DNA of 64,000 bases. Source: Enterocloster asparagiformis (GTDB taxonomy: Bacteria; Bacillota; Clostridia; Lachnospirales; Lachnospiraceae). The translations under genes were made by a program, and so were the position numbers. Positions 26,091 through 34,282 of the stretch are shown here, piece by piece; position 1 is the stretch's first letter, and each line of letters begins with the position of its first letter. The notes beneath the pieces are model-generated. The model searched no databases, was not told where the DNA came from, and was given only the letters and a program-made list of their open reading frames with translations. The stretch is taken from contig JAGZSY010000003.1 in assembly GCA_018380885.1 (NCBI GenBank), forward strand, positions 248,001 through 312,000. Reading direction: 5' to 3'.

Positions 26091-26617
26091 CACACCTGTG
26101 CGTGCTGATGGCAAATTATCTGACCGGAGCCGGACAGAGAAGGACGGCGGTCATTGAGTGGAACGATCACGGAGATTTTGAGCGGATGGGGAAGATCTGC
26201 GCGAGACGGGAGACCGTGGCCGGAGAGAAGGAAGTAAACGTGTTTAAGGCCCTGGGCGTTACGTACTTTGGCCGGGGAGACGCCCGCACCTTCGCGGGCT
26301 GTATGAATGGACCATATGACGATATTATCGTCGATTTTGGCAGAGCGACGCCGGCGGCGCGTGCCGAGTGGCTTCGCTGTCAGGTCAGGATGACGGTGGT
26401 GTCGTTCAGCGAATGGCAGATGGAGGAGGCATCCGGGATGATGGAACAGGGAGGGCTGACGGGCGGAAGCTGGATTTACCTGGCTGCCTTTGGCAGCGAA
26501 TGGACCAGAAGAGAAGTGGAGCGGCAGTTGGGAGTCCCGGTGTTCCGGATTCCGTTTTCAGCGGATGCGTTTCGGATCGACAGAAGCCTTATGCGGTGGT
26601 TCGAGGGGATTTTGTAG
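25991..26617 (+). CDS. MinD/ParA-like protein with a degenerate P-loop
   Basis: A 208-residue protein. A basic N-terminus (RWKKGIFRRRRQ) precedes 'AIGVIGAGRGTGVTHLCVLMANYLTGAGQRRTAVIEWN', clearly the same fold and the same GTGxTH motif as the C-terminal half of the preceding kinase. 'YDDIIVDFGRATPAAR' near residue 115 corresponds to Walker B. The usual KGGxGKT lysine is absent, so nucleotide hydrolysis is doubtful. The start at 25991 lies 12 bases after AAGGAG, within the kinase gene. It looks like a duplicate of the kinase's accessory domain kept as a separate chain. Function unknown. Confidence 0.7.
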   Translation: MPRWKKGIFRRRRQNRGQCRAIGVIGAGRGTGVTHLCVLMANYLTGAGQRRTAVIEWNDHGDFERMGKICARRETVAGEKEVNVFKALGVTYFGRGDARTFAGCMNGPYDDIIVDFGRATPAARAEWLRCQVRMTVVSFSEWQMEEASGMMEQGGLTGGSWIYLAAFGSEWTRREVERQLGVPVFRIPFSADAFRIDRSLMRWFEGIL

Positions 26618-26761
26618 CCGCGGTCCCGGCAAGGCGGCGGCAATGAGAATGAAAAGCGCCGGGAGTATGCGCGCTGCGGCAGCAGATGGGATAATATGTC
26701 ACGATTTACCTCCGTCAGGGCGGCGCGCCGCAAACGGCGTGGTTAGGAGGATCTGTTACAG

Positions 26762-27055
26762 ATGATAAGGAATAGAGAGTATGCGGACCGGAAGGAACTG
26801 CAGAGGACATACCTGGATGGGCTGAGACGTTACAAACGCAGAGGCATTCCGATTATCATCGATGGTGAAGAGTGCCCGGAAACAGACTGGGAACGGATTT
26901 TTGAGATGAGCGAGGACGGAGGCTTTTACATGGGCGACTACGTGGGGGCCGAGCAGGGCTGCCTGCGGGAGATCCGTTTCGACAAGGTGTATCTCTGCGA
27001 CCCTCCGGAGCACGCAAAGGCTAGGGGTGGGAGCAGACGGAGACGGCAGAGCTGA
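26762..27055 (+). CDS. Hypothetical protein (97 residues)
   Basis: I do not recognise a family. The protein is highly charged: a basic N-terminal part (MIRNREYADRKELQRTYLDG), then 'IPIIIDGEECPETDWERIFEMSEDGGFYMGDYVGAEQG', and an Arg-rich tail. There is no signal peptide or membrane segment. TAGGAGG lies 12 bases before the ATG. It follows the MinD-like gene by 144 bases in the same direction and may belong to the kinase locus. Its acidic, aromatic middle part could be an interaction surface. Confidence 0.6.
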   Translation: MIRNREYADRKELQRTYLDGLRRYKRRGIPIIIDGEECPETDWERIFEMSEDGGFYMGDYVGAEQGCLREIRFDKVYLCDPPEHAKARGGSRRRRQS

Positions 27056-27336
27056 GAGGACGCAGCGGGGTGAAGGGGCACGGCGCGAGGTGACGGGCGC
27101 GGGCCCAGGACAACAGCGCGGCCACGCCCCACGGCCGGAATGGCGGGACAGGCGCGGGGACAGCGGAGAATGGCAGTCGTTAAGGCGGGGCCGTCTCAGC
27201 CTGAGCTGTCCAAAGCGCCGGGCTTTGGGCCGGGGCGGGGGGAGCGCCGTGACGGTCGGAGCGCTGAGAGGCGCGCGGCGGCACACTGTGCGGCGTCCTG
27301 CCGCGCAGCCCATCTTGCGAATTGTAAGCAAATCGT

Positions 27337-27367
27337 TTGTGCTATTTGATGAATGTTATGATATAAT
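27337..27367 (+). promoter_or_regulatory. Extended -10 promoter of the GH18 operon
   Basis: TGATATAAT (27359-27367) is a perfect extended -10 element; the -35 region is weak. The preceding stretch 27056-27330 is very GC-rich, with no gene I can support. Confidence 0.6.
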
Positions 27368-27380
27368 ATTCAAAGTGAGC

Positions 27381-27419
27381 GAAATGAGGCATGCGGACTG
27401 CGTTCGGGTGCCTCATTTC
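27381..27419 (+). other. Leader hairpin upstream of the GH18 gene
   Basis: A perfect 11-bp stem (GAAATGAGGCA with TGCCTCATTTC) with a 17-base loop lies immediately after the expected transcription start and 46 bases before the start codon. No T run follows. It is a candidate mRNA-stabilising or regulatory structure. Confidence 0.5.
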
Positions 27420-27465
27420 CCAACGAAAAATAAGTTTACCATTTACAATTCGGAGGACCCGCTGC

Positions 27466-29148
27466 ATGAAGGAAAAAAAGAGAGGCTGCGGCTGCGCCGT
27501 GACGGCCGTTATTGTCGTTTTGATCCTGCTGACGGCCGGCGCGCTGGTGGGCTGGTATCTGCTGGGAAAGTACAAGCCCAGCAATGAGCTGGCGGACAAG
27601 GGCAAACTGTTCGGGATCAAGAGCGGACAGGTGGCGCTGGTGCTTGACAACGAGCTTCAGGATACAAAGGGAATCTACGAGGACAATCAGGTTTACCTGC
27701 CGGTGGGGTGGGTGAACGAATATCTGAACCAGCGCTTTTACTGGGACGAGAACGAGGAGCTTCTGGTGTACGCGCTGCCGGAATCAATCGTCTACGCGGA
27801 TGCGCAGACCATGGGAAATTCCGGGCCCCTGCTGAAGGTGAAGGAGGACGGCGCATACCTGTCCCTGGGGCTGGTGGCCAACTACACGGATATCAGGACA
27901 GAGTCCTTTGATACAAGCCAGATCAAGCGCGTGTTCATCGACACTCTCTGGAACCCGGTGCCCAAAGCCCAGGCGAAGCGTGCCGGAAAACTGAGAACCA
28001 AGGGCGGCGTCAAGAGCCCCATCGTCACGGAAGTGGACAAGGGCGACCAGCTGACCGTCCTGGAGGCCATGGAAAAATGGAGCAAGGTGCGCACGGCGGA
28101 CGGCTATATGGGCTACATTGAGAACCGGAGGCTGGAGGAGCAGGAGGCGGAGACGCCGGTCAGCACGTTTGAGGCTCCGGTGTACACCAGCATTTCCCTG
28201 GACGAGCCGGTGATTCTGGCCTTCCATCAGGTGTTCTCCCAGGAGGCCAACAACAAATTCGAAGAGCTGATTGCGGACGCCAAGGGCGTCAATGTGGTGG
28301 TGCCGTCCTGGTTTGTGATGACGGACAACAAGGGCAATTACTCGTCCATCGCCAGCCGGGATTACGTGGAAAAGGCCCACGCCAGGGGTATACAGGTCTG
28401 GGCCATGTTGAACAACGTGAGCACTAAGGAGAGCGCCGCCATCAACACAAAGGAGCTGATGGGCTCCACCTCCAACCGCAAGAAGCTGATCGCCAGCCTG
28501 ATGGAGGATGCGGACACCTACGGCTTTGACGGCATCAACCTGGATTTCGAGAGCCTGAAAGCCGAGGCAGGCCCCCATTACGTTCAGTTTATCCGCGAGC
28601 TTTCGGTGGCCTGCCGGGGAAAGGGACTGGTGCTGTCTGTGGACAACTATGTTCCCTCGGCCTATACCAATTTCTATAACCGCAGGGAGCAGGGCACGGT
28701 GGCGGACTATGTGATCATCATGGGCTACGACGAGCACTACGCCGGCGGGGAGGCGGGTTCCGTGGCTTCCATTACTTATGTGGAGAACGGAATCAAGGAT
28801 ACGCTGACCCAGGTGCCCAAGGAGAAGGTGATCAACGGAGTGCCGTTTTACACCAGAGTGTGGACGGTTCAGGGCGGCAAGACCACGTCCAAGGCCTACG
28901 GTATTTCCGACGCCAAGCAGTGGGTGGAGGACAATCAGGCGCAGCTGATCTGGGACGAAGCGCTGGGACAGTATTACGCTGAGGTCATAAACGCGGACGG
29001 CGAACAGTACATTTGGATGGAGGAGGAGACATCTCTGGGCCTGAAGATCGATTTGATCAGGGAGTACGATCTGGCCGGAGTGGCCTGCTGGAAACTGGGA
29101 TTTGAGCCGGCGGATATCTGGGACGTGGTGGATCGCGTGAAGGAATAA
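27466..29148 (+). CDS. Membrane-anchored glycoside hydrolase family 18 protein with SH3 domain
   Basis: A 560-residue envelope protein. One transmembrane segment (residues ~12-35) anchors it facing outward. A copper-amine-oxidase-N-like or stalk domain (~45-110, 'NQVYLPVGWVNEYLNQRFYWDENEELLVYALP') is followed by a bacterial SH3 domain (~165-222). The GH18 barrel then starts near residue 240, with the active-site motif 'YGFDGINLDFE' (DxxDxDxE). Such proteins resemble spore-cortex or cell-wall N-acetylglucosaminidases (SleL/YaaH type). GGAGG precedes ATG 27466. It is followed by a phosphoesterase and a CwlD-like amidase, so a cell-wall or spore role is likely. Confidence 0.88.
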   Translation: MKEKKRGCGCAVTAVIVVLILLTAGALVGWYLLGKYKPSNELADKGKLFGIKSGQVALVLDNELQDTKGIYEDNQVYLPVGWVNEYLNQRFYWDENEELLVYALPESIVYADAQTMGNSGPLLKVKEDGAYLSLGLVANYTDIRTESFDTSQIKRVFIDTLWNPVPKAQAKRAGKLRTKGGVKSPIVTEVDKGDQLTVLEAMEKWSKVRTADGYMGYIENRRLEEQEAETPVSTFEAPVYTSISLDEPVILAFHQVFSQEANNKFEELIADAKGVNVVVPSWFVMTDNKGNYSSIASRDYVEKAHARGIQVWAMLNNVSTKESAAINTKELMGSTSNRKKLIASLMEDADTYGFDGINLDFESLKAEAGPHYVQFIRELSVACRGKGLVLSVDNYVPSAYTNFYNRREQGTVADYVIIMGYDEHYAGGEAGSVASITYVENGIKDTLTQVPKEKVINGVPFYTRVWTVQGGKTTSKAYGISDAKQWVEDNQAQLIWDEALGQYYAEVINADGEQYIWMEEETSLGLKIDLIREYDLAGVACWKLGFEPADIWDVVDRVKE

Positions 29149-29187
29149 GATGAGACCGGCGCCAAAAAATGGAACTGGGGGATGGAC

Positions 29188-30660
29188 ATGAAGCGCAGAA
29201 TCAGAATAAAAGGATGGATTGCGGCAGCGGCAGCGGTCAGCGTGCTGGCCGCAGGCTGCGGCGTGCGAACGGACACGCCGGTGGAGAGCGGGGCGAGTGT
29301 TCCTCAGGAGACCACGGCCGCGCAGACAAGCGAGGCTGAAAAACCCACTCACCCGGAGCCGGACACCATCGAGCCCTTTCCCACGGAGGCTCCTGAGCCG
29401 GAGACTGTGGCGGAAAAGCCCGACCACGCCACGCGGATTGTGCTGATGACCGATATACACTATCTGGCTGGTTCGCTGCGGGACGAGGGAGAGGCGTTTA
29501 CCTCCATGGTGGATCACGGCGACGGCAAGCTGGTGAATTACGTGGAGGAGATTGTAGATGCGGCCCTGGAGGAGACGATCAGCCAGAATGCTGACGTGCT
29601 GATCCTCAGCGGCGACCTCTCTTTAAACGGCGAGGAGGACAGCCACAGGGAGCTGGCGAAAAAGCTTGAAAAGGTGCAGGACGCCGGGATTCCGGTCCTG
29701 GTCATCCCGGGCAACCACGATATCAACAACCCGCGGGCAGCCGGGTACCAGGGAAAGGATATCTATCCGGCGGGCGACATAGACCCGGATCAATTTGCGG
29801 AAATTTACGGTGAATACGGCTATGATGAGGCGTACAGCAGGGACTCCAATTCCCTCAGCTATACGTATTATCTGGATCAGGATACCTGCCTGCTGATGTT
29901 GGACACCTGCCAGTATGAGCCGAGAAATCTGGTGGGAGGCATGATCAAGACCGAGACCTATGAATGGATTGAGGCGCAGCTGGACGAGGCGGAGGAGGCC
30001 GGCATGCGCATTTTGCCGGTGGCCCATCACAACCTGCTGGATGAGAGCAAGGTTTACGTGGACGACTGCACCATCGAGCACAGCGACCGCCTGATCGATA
30101 TGCTGGAGGAGCGCAATATCCCGCTGTTTCTCAGCGGACACTTGCATGTCCAGCATTTTATGCAGCACGACGACATCGGCATTTACGAGGTGGTGACCAG
30201 CTCTCTGGCCACGCCGCCCTGCCAGTACGGAGTGCTGGACTACATGAGCGACGAGTCGTTTTCCTACCGCACCAGACAGGTGGACATGGAGCGCTGGGCC
30301 AAGCGCCACCACGTGACGGACGAGAACCTGCTGTCCTTTGACACGTACAGCCCGCCCACGCTGAACAAAATCTTCTACAACCAGGCCTACGATGCCATGA
30401 AGGACTCCAAGGAGGAGGAGAAGCCCGGCGACCTGTTCGTGAAGCTGACGCTGTCGGAAAAGCAGCAGATGTCCCAGGTGTATGCGGATATCAACGCCGC
30501 CTGCTACGCGGGCAAGGCCGTGGATGTTGTGGAGGAGGCCACGGGCCGCCCGGCTTACAAGATGTGGCAGGAATACTGCTATCCCGCCGTGCTGTTCGAG
30601 TACCTGGAGTACATTGTGGAGGACGCGGTGAAGGATTACAACGTCCTGGAGGTGGACTGA
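29188..30660 (+). CDS. Secreted lipoprotein metallophosphoesterase
   Basis: A 490-residue calcineurin-like phosphoesterase. The lipobox is 'VLAAGCG' near residue 25, followed by a Pro/Glu/Thr-rich linker to about residue 80. The metal-binding blocks are in order: 'LMTDIHYL', 'ILSGDLSLNGEEDSHRELAKKL', 'IPGNHDINNPRA', 'VAHHNLL' and 'FLSGHLHVQHF'. The substrate is not fixed by the sequence; extracellular phosphodiester or phosphomonoester hydrolysis is likely. ATG 29188 is chosen for spacing from GGGGG; ATG 29182 is in frame two codons earlier. Confidence 0.88.
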   Translation: MKRRIRIKGWIAAAAAVSVLAAGCGVRTDTPVESGASVPQETTAAQTSEAEKPTHPEPDTIEPFPTEAPEPETVAEKPDHATRIVLMTDIHYLAGSLRDEGEAFTSMVDHGDGKLVNYVEEIVDAALEETISQNADVLILSGDLSLNGEEDSHRELAKKLEKVQDAGIPVLVIPGNHDINNPRAAGYQGKDIYPAGDIDPDQFAEIYGEYGYDEAYSRDSNSLSYTYYLDQDTCLLMLDTCQYEPRNLVGGMIKTETYEWIEAQLDEAEEAGMRILPVAHHNLLDESKVYVDDCTIEHSDRLIDMLEERNIPLFLSGHLHVQHFMQHDDIGIYEVVTSSLATPPCQYGVLDYMSDESFSYRTRQVDMERWAKRHHVTDENLLSFDTYSPPTLNKIFYNQAYDAMKDSKEEEKPGDLFVKLTLSEKQQMSQVYADINAACYAGKAVDVVEEATGRPAYKMWQEYCYPAVLFEYLEYIVEDAVKDYNVLEVD

Positions 30661-30676
30661 CAGGCGGGGATATATG

Positions 30677-30737
30677 ACCGGAAAACGGAGCCAAAGGGCC
30701 GCGTGCGGCAAGGCTGCGATTTCCGGTTCTTTTTTTG
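30677..30737 (+). terminator. Terminator after the phosphoesterase gene
   Basis: The stem ACCGGAAA (30677-30684) with TTTCCGGT (30720-30727) encloses a GC-rich inner hairpin and is followed by a long T run. Confidence 0.75.
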
Positions 30738-30788
30738 CCCGCCGGGTGAATATACTGAATCAAGTAGTTGTGAGCGGAGCGTCATTGG

Positions 30789-31505
30789 ATGAAGCATTCT
30801 GCGTGGCAGACCTTCATGGGTATTCTGCTGCTTTTTATTGTTTGTGTAGTGTCCTGGGAAGCCGGCACGCTGGCGGCGGTGGAGAACCGCAAGGCGGATA
30901 TGCGGGAGGAGAAGCCCCTTGTGGTCATTGATGCCGGGCATGGGGGCTTTGACCCGGGCAAGGTGGGCATCGACGGCCAGCTGGAAAAGGATATCAATCT
31001 GAGCATCGCCCTGAGACTGAAGGAGTACCTGGAGGCCTCCGACGTCAACGTGATTCTGACCCGCGACACGGATACCGGGCTCTACCAGTCCGGGGACAGC
31101 CGCAAAAAGGTATCGGATATGCGCAGGCGCTGCGATATCATCAACGAGGCCAGGCCCGATCTGGTGGTCAGCATCCACCAGAACAGCTATCACCAGGAAG
31201 AGATAAACGGCGGCCAGGTGTTTTACTATAAGACGTCGCAGAACGGAAAGCGGCTGGCGGAGATTCTCCAGAAACGTTTCGACTACGTGCTGGGAGACGC
31301 CAACCGGCGTGTGGCTAAGGCCAACGACAATTACTACCTTCTGCTGCATGTGAAGGAGCCCATTGTGATTGTGGAGTGCGGTTTCCTCAGCAACCGCAAG
31401 GAGGCCAAGGCCCTGGAGAACGACGAATACCAGGACCGGCTGGCCTGGACCATCCACATGGGAGTGATGGAGTATTTGAATACGGACGAGGGGCATGGAA
31501 AGTAG
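30789..31505 (+). CDS. cwlD: N-acetylmuramoyl-L-alanine amidase (CwlD-like)
   Basis: A 238-residue Amidase_3 enzyme with an N-terminal membrane anchor or signal (residues ~8-30). Zinc-binding motifs: 'VVIDAGHGGFDPGKVG' (His near 55), a Glu in the 'GQLEKDINLSIALRL' segment, and 'DLVVSIHQNSY'. 'VECGFLSNRKEA' carries the catalytic Glu. Length equals that of CwlD, which removes stem peptides to form muramic-delta-lactam in the spore cortex. A vegetative autolysin of the same family cannot be excluded. It is separated from the upstream gene by a terminator and followed by another. Confidence 0.85.
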   Translation: MKHSAWQTFMGILLLFIVCVVSWEAGTLAAVENRKADMREEKPLVVIDAGHGGFDPGKVGIDGQLEKDINLSIALRLKEYLEASDVNVILTRDTDTGLYQSGDSRKKVSDMRRRCDIINEARPDLVVSIHQNSYHQEEINGGQVFYYKTSQNGKRLAEILQKRFDYVLGDANRRVAKANDNYYLLLHVKEPIVIVECGFLSNRKEAKALENDEYQDRLAWTIHMGVMEYLNTDEGHGK

Positions 31506-31530
31506 AAAAAATCGGAAATAGGGGCGAAGG

Positions 31531-31570
31531 AAACGCGCCGGGATCGAGATGGATCGGTCCCGGTATTTTT
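31531..31570 (+). terminator. Terminator after the amidase gene
   Basis: A hairpin built on CCGGGA/TCCCGG with extra inner pairing is followed by TATTTTT. Its first 17 bases, AAACGCGCCGGGATCGA, recur at 40194-40210. The remaining gap to 31851 holds an AT-rich promoter region only. Confidence 0.8.
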
Positions 31571-31762
31571 GCGGCTGAAAATAGATGAAAACAAACATGT
31601 ATACAAGATGTGAAAAAACTGGATGCAAGTTTTATATCAGGAGAGATTGGCAAAAATATAACAAATAAAGGAAAAGTGCACAAATATTACCTGGTAAATA
31701 GGGAGAAAAGAGAAATAAATTAGTATAAAATAACGTTTTAAAGCGAATTGATCGGCATGTTA

Positions 31763-31800
31763 TTGACAATGAAAAAATCGTGTGATAATGTATGTATACA
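31763..31800 (+). promoter_or_regulatory. Promoter and TGTATACA site of the dehydrogenase-ABC-transketolase operon
   Basis: TTGACA (31763-31768) and an extended -10 TGTGATAAT (ending 31789), with the palindrome TGTATACA (31793-31800) just downstream at about the transcription start. The TGTATACA core fits FCD-type GntR operators; the GntR gene at the operon's 3' end is the natural candidate. Confidence 0.6.
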
Positions 31801-31851
31801 AGTTAAGCGCGATTTGTATCAAAATAGAAGCGCTGTTTGATGGAGGAGGAA

Positions 31852-32886
31852 ATGAAAAATAAAGTAGCGTTTTTAGTGGACAAGGGACAGATTGAGATGG
31901 GCGAGCGGGAGTGTCCGGCGCCGGTGGGGGAAGAGGTGCTGATCAAGGTGAGACACTGCGGCATCTGCGGGTCGGACGTTCACAATTATGTGGAGGGAGG
32001 GACTGGAAAGCGGATCATCCGCTTCCCGTTTATCCTGGGTCATGAGCTGGCCGGGGAAATCGTGGCCGTGGGAGAGGCGGTAAAGGGACTGAAAGCAGGA
32101 GACCGGGTCTGCGTGGAGCCGGGGGTGCCCTGCGGGGTCTGCGAGTTCTGCCGCAAAGGGGAGTACAACCTGTGCCCGGACATGAAGTTTATGGCGGCTT
32201 ATCCGGTGGAAGGCTCTATGCAGGAGTATCTTACGTTTCCTGAGACAAACTGTTTCAAGCTCCCGGACAATGTATCCACGGTGGAGGGGGCGCTGATCGA
32301 ACCGCTGGCCGTAGGGCTTTATGCGGCGGAGCAGGCCAATGTGAAGGTGAACGACACGGTGGTGATCCTGGGAATGGGCTGTATCGGCCTGATGACCCTG
32401 CTGGCCTGCAAGGCGAGAAATGTGGGCAGGATCATCGCGGTGGACATCTACGACAGCCATCTGAAAACAGCGTCTGAGCTGGGGGCCGACTGTCTGATTA
32501 ATTCTGAAGCGGAGGATGCGGTGGCTGCGATCGAGAAGCTCACCGGGGGCCGGCTGGCGGATATCACCTTTGAGACGGCGGGACAGGGAGCCACCGCGCT
32601 GATGGCTCCGGCCGTGACCAGGCGGGGCGGAACCATCATGTGCGTGGGGAACATTACCAAGCCCACGCCGTACAAGTTCTTCGATATCTCGTGCAAGGAG
32701 ATCACGCTGAAAACACAGTTCCGCTACCGAAACGTGTTTGCGCTGGCGGTGGACCTGATCGCCTCGGGCAAGGTGGATTTGAGCCCCGTCAGGCCTCAGA
32801 TATTTCCGTTTGACCAAACGCAGGAGGCGTTCCAGTATGCCATCAACCATGCGGAGAGCACGGTGAAGTGCATGCTTGAAATGTAG
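31852..32886 (+). CDS. Zinc-dependent polyol/sorbitol dehydrogenase-like protein (MDR)
   Basis: A 344-residue medium-chain dehydrogenase. Catalytic zinc ligands are in 'CGICGSDVHNYVEGG' and 'LGHELAGEIVAVGE'. Structural-zinc cysteines are in 'PCGVCEFCRKGEYNLC'. The NAD-binding fold begins at 'VVILGMGCIGLMTLLACKA' near residue 165. It is closest in pattern to sorbitol, xylitol or L-iditol dehydrogenases, which turn polyols into ketoses. GGAGGAGG precedes ATG 31852. It opens an operon that ends with a split transketolase, so the product is probably a ketose entering pentose-phosphate-like chemistry. Confidence 0.85.
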   Translation: MKNKVAFLVDKGQIEMGERECPAPVGEEVLIKVRHCGICGSDVHNYVEGGTGKRIIRFPFILGHELAGEIVAVGEAVKGLKAGDRVCVEPGVPCGVCEFCRKGEYNLCPDMKFMAAYPVEGSMQEYLTFPETNCFKLPDNVSTVEGALIEPLAVGLYAAEQANVKVNDTVVILGMGCIGLMTLLACKARNVGRIIAVDIYDSHLKTASELGADCLINSEAEDAVAAIEKLTGGRLADITFETAGQGATALMAPAVTRRGGTIMCVGNITKPTPYKFFDISCKEITLKTQFRYRNVFALAVDLIASGKVDLSPVRPQIFPFDQTQEAFQYAINHAESTVKCMLEM

Positions 32887-32938
32887 AGATAATCACAAAA
32901 ACACAGAGGGAATCACAAAAAGGAGAGGAGCTACAAAG

Positions 32939-34204
32939 ATGAAGAAGAGAATGTTGGTACCGTTGACGATCGGGTGTGCGGCATTGGCGCTGTTTGGCTG
33001 CGGGGGCGGCGCGCAACAGAGCCCGGGAACCCAGGCACAGGCAGGAAATACTGTGGCGGAGAGCGGCGGGGCAGGAGGCGCTTCCGGGGAGACCGCGGCG
33101 GGAGGCCAGACGGCCGCTTCCGGGGACACCATCAAGGTGGGCGTGCTCTGGTCGGCTACCGGCGATACCGGCGGCCGCGGCGTTTTCCAGAAGGAAGCCA
33201 TGGAAATGGCGGCCAGAGAGATCAATGAGGCGGGCGGTATCCTGGGCAGACAGCTGGAGCTGGTGTTCGAGGACGACGGCAGCGACCAGACCACCTCCAT
33301 CAACATGATGAACAAGATGGTCGCCAACGACGAGATCGCGGCAGTGTTCGGGCCTCACACCTCCACAAACGCCATGGCGGTTTCCGATATTGTGAAGAAC
33401 GCCGGCATCCCCTATTTCACCGGCGGAACCTCCGTGAAGCTGAAGGACCTGCAAAACGAGTACATGTTCAAGGTGCGCTGCAACGACGGCCTTGTGGTGG
33501 AATCAGCCATGAACTTTGCCACCGGGGAGCTGGGAGCCAAGAAGATCGGCATTCTCTACATCAACGACGAGTTCGGCGTGGGCGGAAGAGACATTATGGT
33601 GAAATACTGTGAGGACAACGGCCTGGAGTACGTGGAGGCGAACCACAACGGCACGGATCAGGACCTGACCTCCCAGATCATGCAGATGAAGCAGGAGAAT
33701 GTGGACGTCCTCATCGGCTGGTCCTCCAACGTCTGCCCGATTCTTGCCAGACAGACCACGGAGCTGGGATTTGACAAGCCGGTGATCATGAACGCGGCCT
33801 TTGCAGGCCAGGATGTGCTGGACTCCCTTCCGGCGGAATCCACGGACGGCAAGTATGCGGCCACGGACTTCACGGCCGAGGACCCGGACGATGAGGTTAA
33901 GAGCTTTGTGGACAAGTTTAAGACAGCTTACGGCAAGGTGCCGGTGGGCGACCGGGACGCCGCATACTACGGCGGACTCTATATGTTCAAGGCCGCGGTG
34001 GAGAAGGCCGGTACCACAGACCGGGAGGCCGTCAAGGAGGCTATGTATCAGATTAAGGATATCGAGGCTCCCTTCGGAAAGCTGACCGCGGACGAGAACG
34101 GCTGCCTGGTTCATCAGTGCGATATCGTTCAGGCCCAGAAGCAGGACGATGGAAAGTGCGTGCTGGTATTGGTGGATAAGGTGCGCGAGGAAGGGTTCAA
34201 CTGA
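32939..34204 (+). CDS. Branched-chain-type ABC transporter substrate-binding lipoprotein
   Basis: A 421-residue LivJ/K-type receptor. The signal peptide ends 'LALFGCGGG' (lipid Cys near residue 21) and a Gly/Ala/Thr linker follows to about residue 60. The fold is recognisable from 'IKVGVLWSATGDTGGRGVFQKEAMEMAAREINEAGGILGRQLELVFEDDGSD', 'FGPHTSTNAMAVSDIVKNAGIPYF' and 'GILYINDEFGVGGRDI'. The ligand may be an amino acid, amide or polyol-type compound; the neighbouring enzymes argue against ordinary amino-acid uptake. AAAGGAGAGGAG precedes the ATG. Confidence 0.92.
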   Translation: MKKRMLVPLTIGCAALALFGCGGGAQQSPGTQAQAGNTVAESGGAGGASGETAAGGQTAASGDTIKVGVLWSATGDTGGRGVFQKEAMEMAAREINEAGGILGRQLELVFEDDGSDQTTSINMMNKMVANDEIAAVFGPHTSTNAMAVSDIVKNAGIPYFTGGTSVKLKDLQNEYMFKVRCNDGLVVESAMNFATGELGAKKIGILYINDEFGVGGRDIMVKYCEDNGLEYVEANHNGTDQDLTSQIMQMKQENVDVLIGWSSNVCPILARQTTELGFDKPVIMNAAFAGQDVLDSLPAESTDGKYAATDFTAEDPDDEVKSFVDKFKTAYGKVPVGDRDAAYYGGLYMFKAAVEKAGTTDREAVKEAMYQIKDIEAPFGKLTADENGCLVHQCDIVQAQKQDDGKCVLVLVDKVREEGFN

Positions 34205-34282
34205 TACGATTGAGTGGATATGACAGGGCTGCCTGCACGGTCCGTACCGGCAGACGGCCCTTCGGCTTGATGAGGAGGAAAA

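Noticed and set aside
27027..27587. Arg/Gly-rich frame of 186 codons between the 97-residue gene and the GH18 gene
   Set aside because: It is low-complexity, arises from extreme GC content and crosses the GH18 promoter, leader hairpin and start. I judge 27056-27330 non-coding.
27784..29517. Antisense frame of 577 codons opposite the GH18 gene
   Set aside because: His/Arg/Val-rich translation typical of the complement of a GC-rich gene, with no start signals. The sense strand has clear GH18 motifs.
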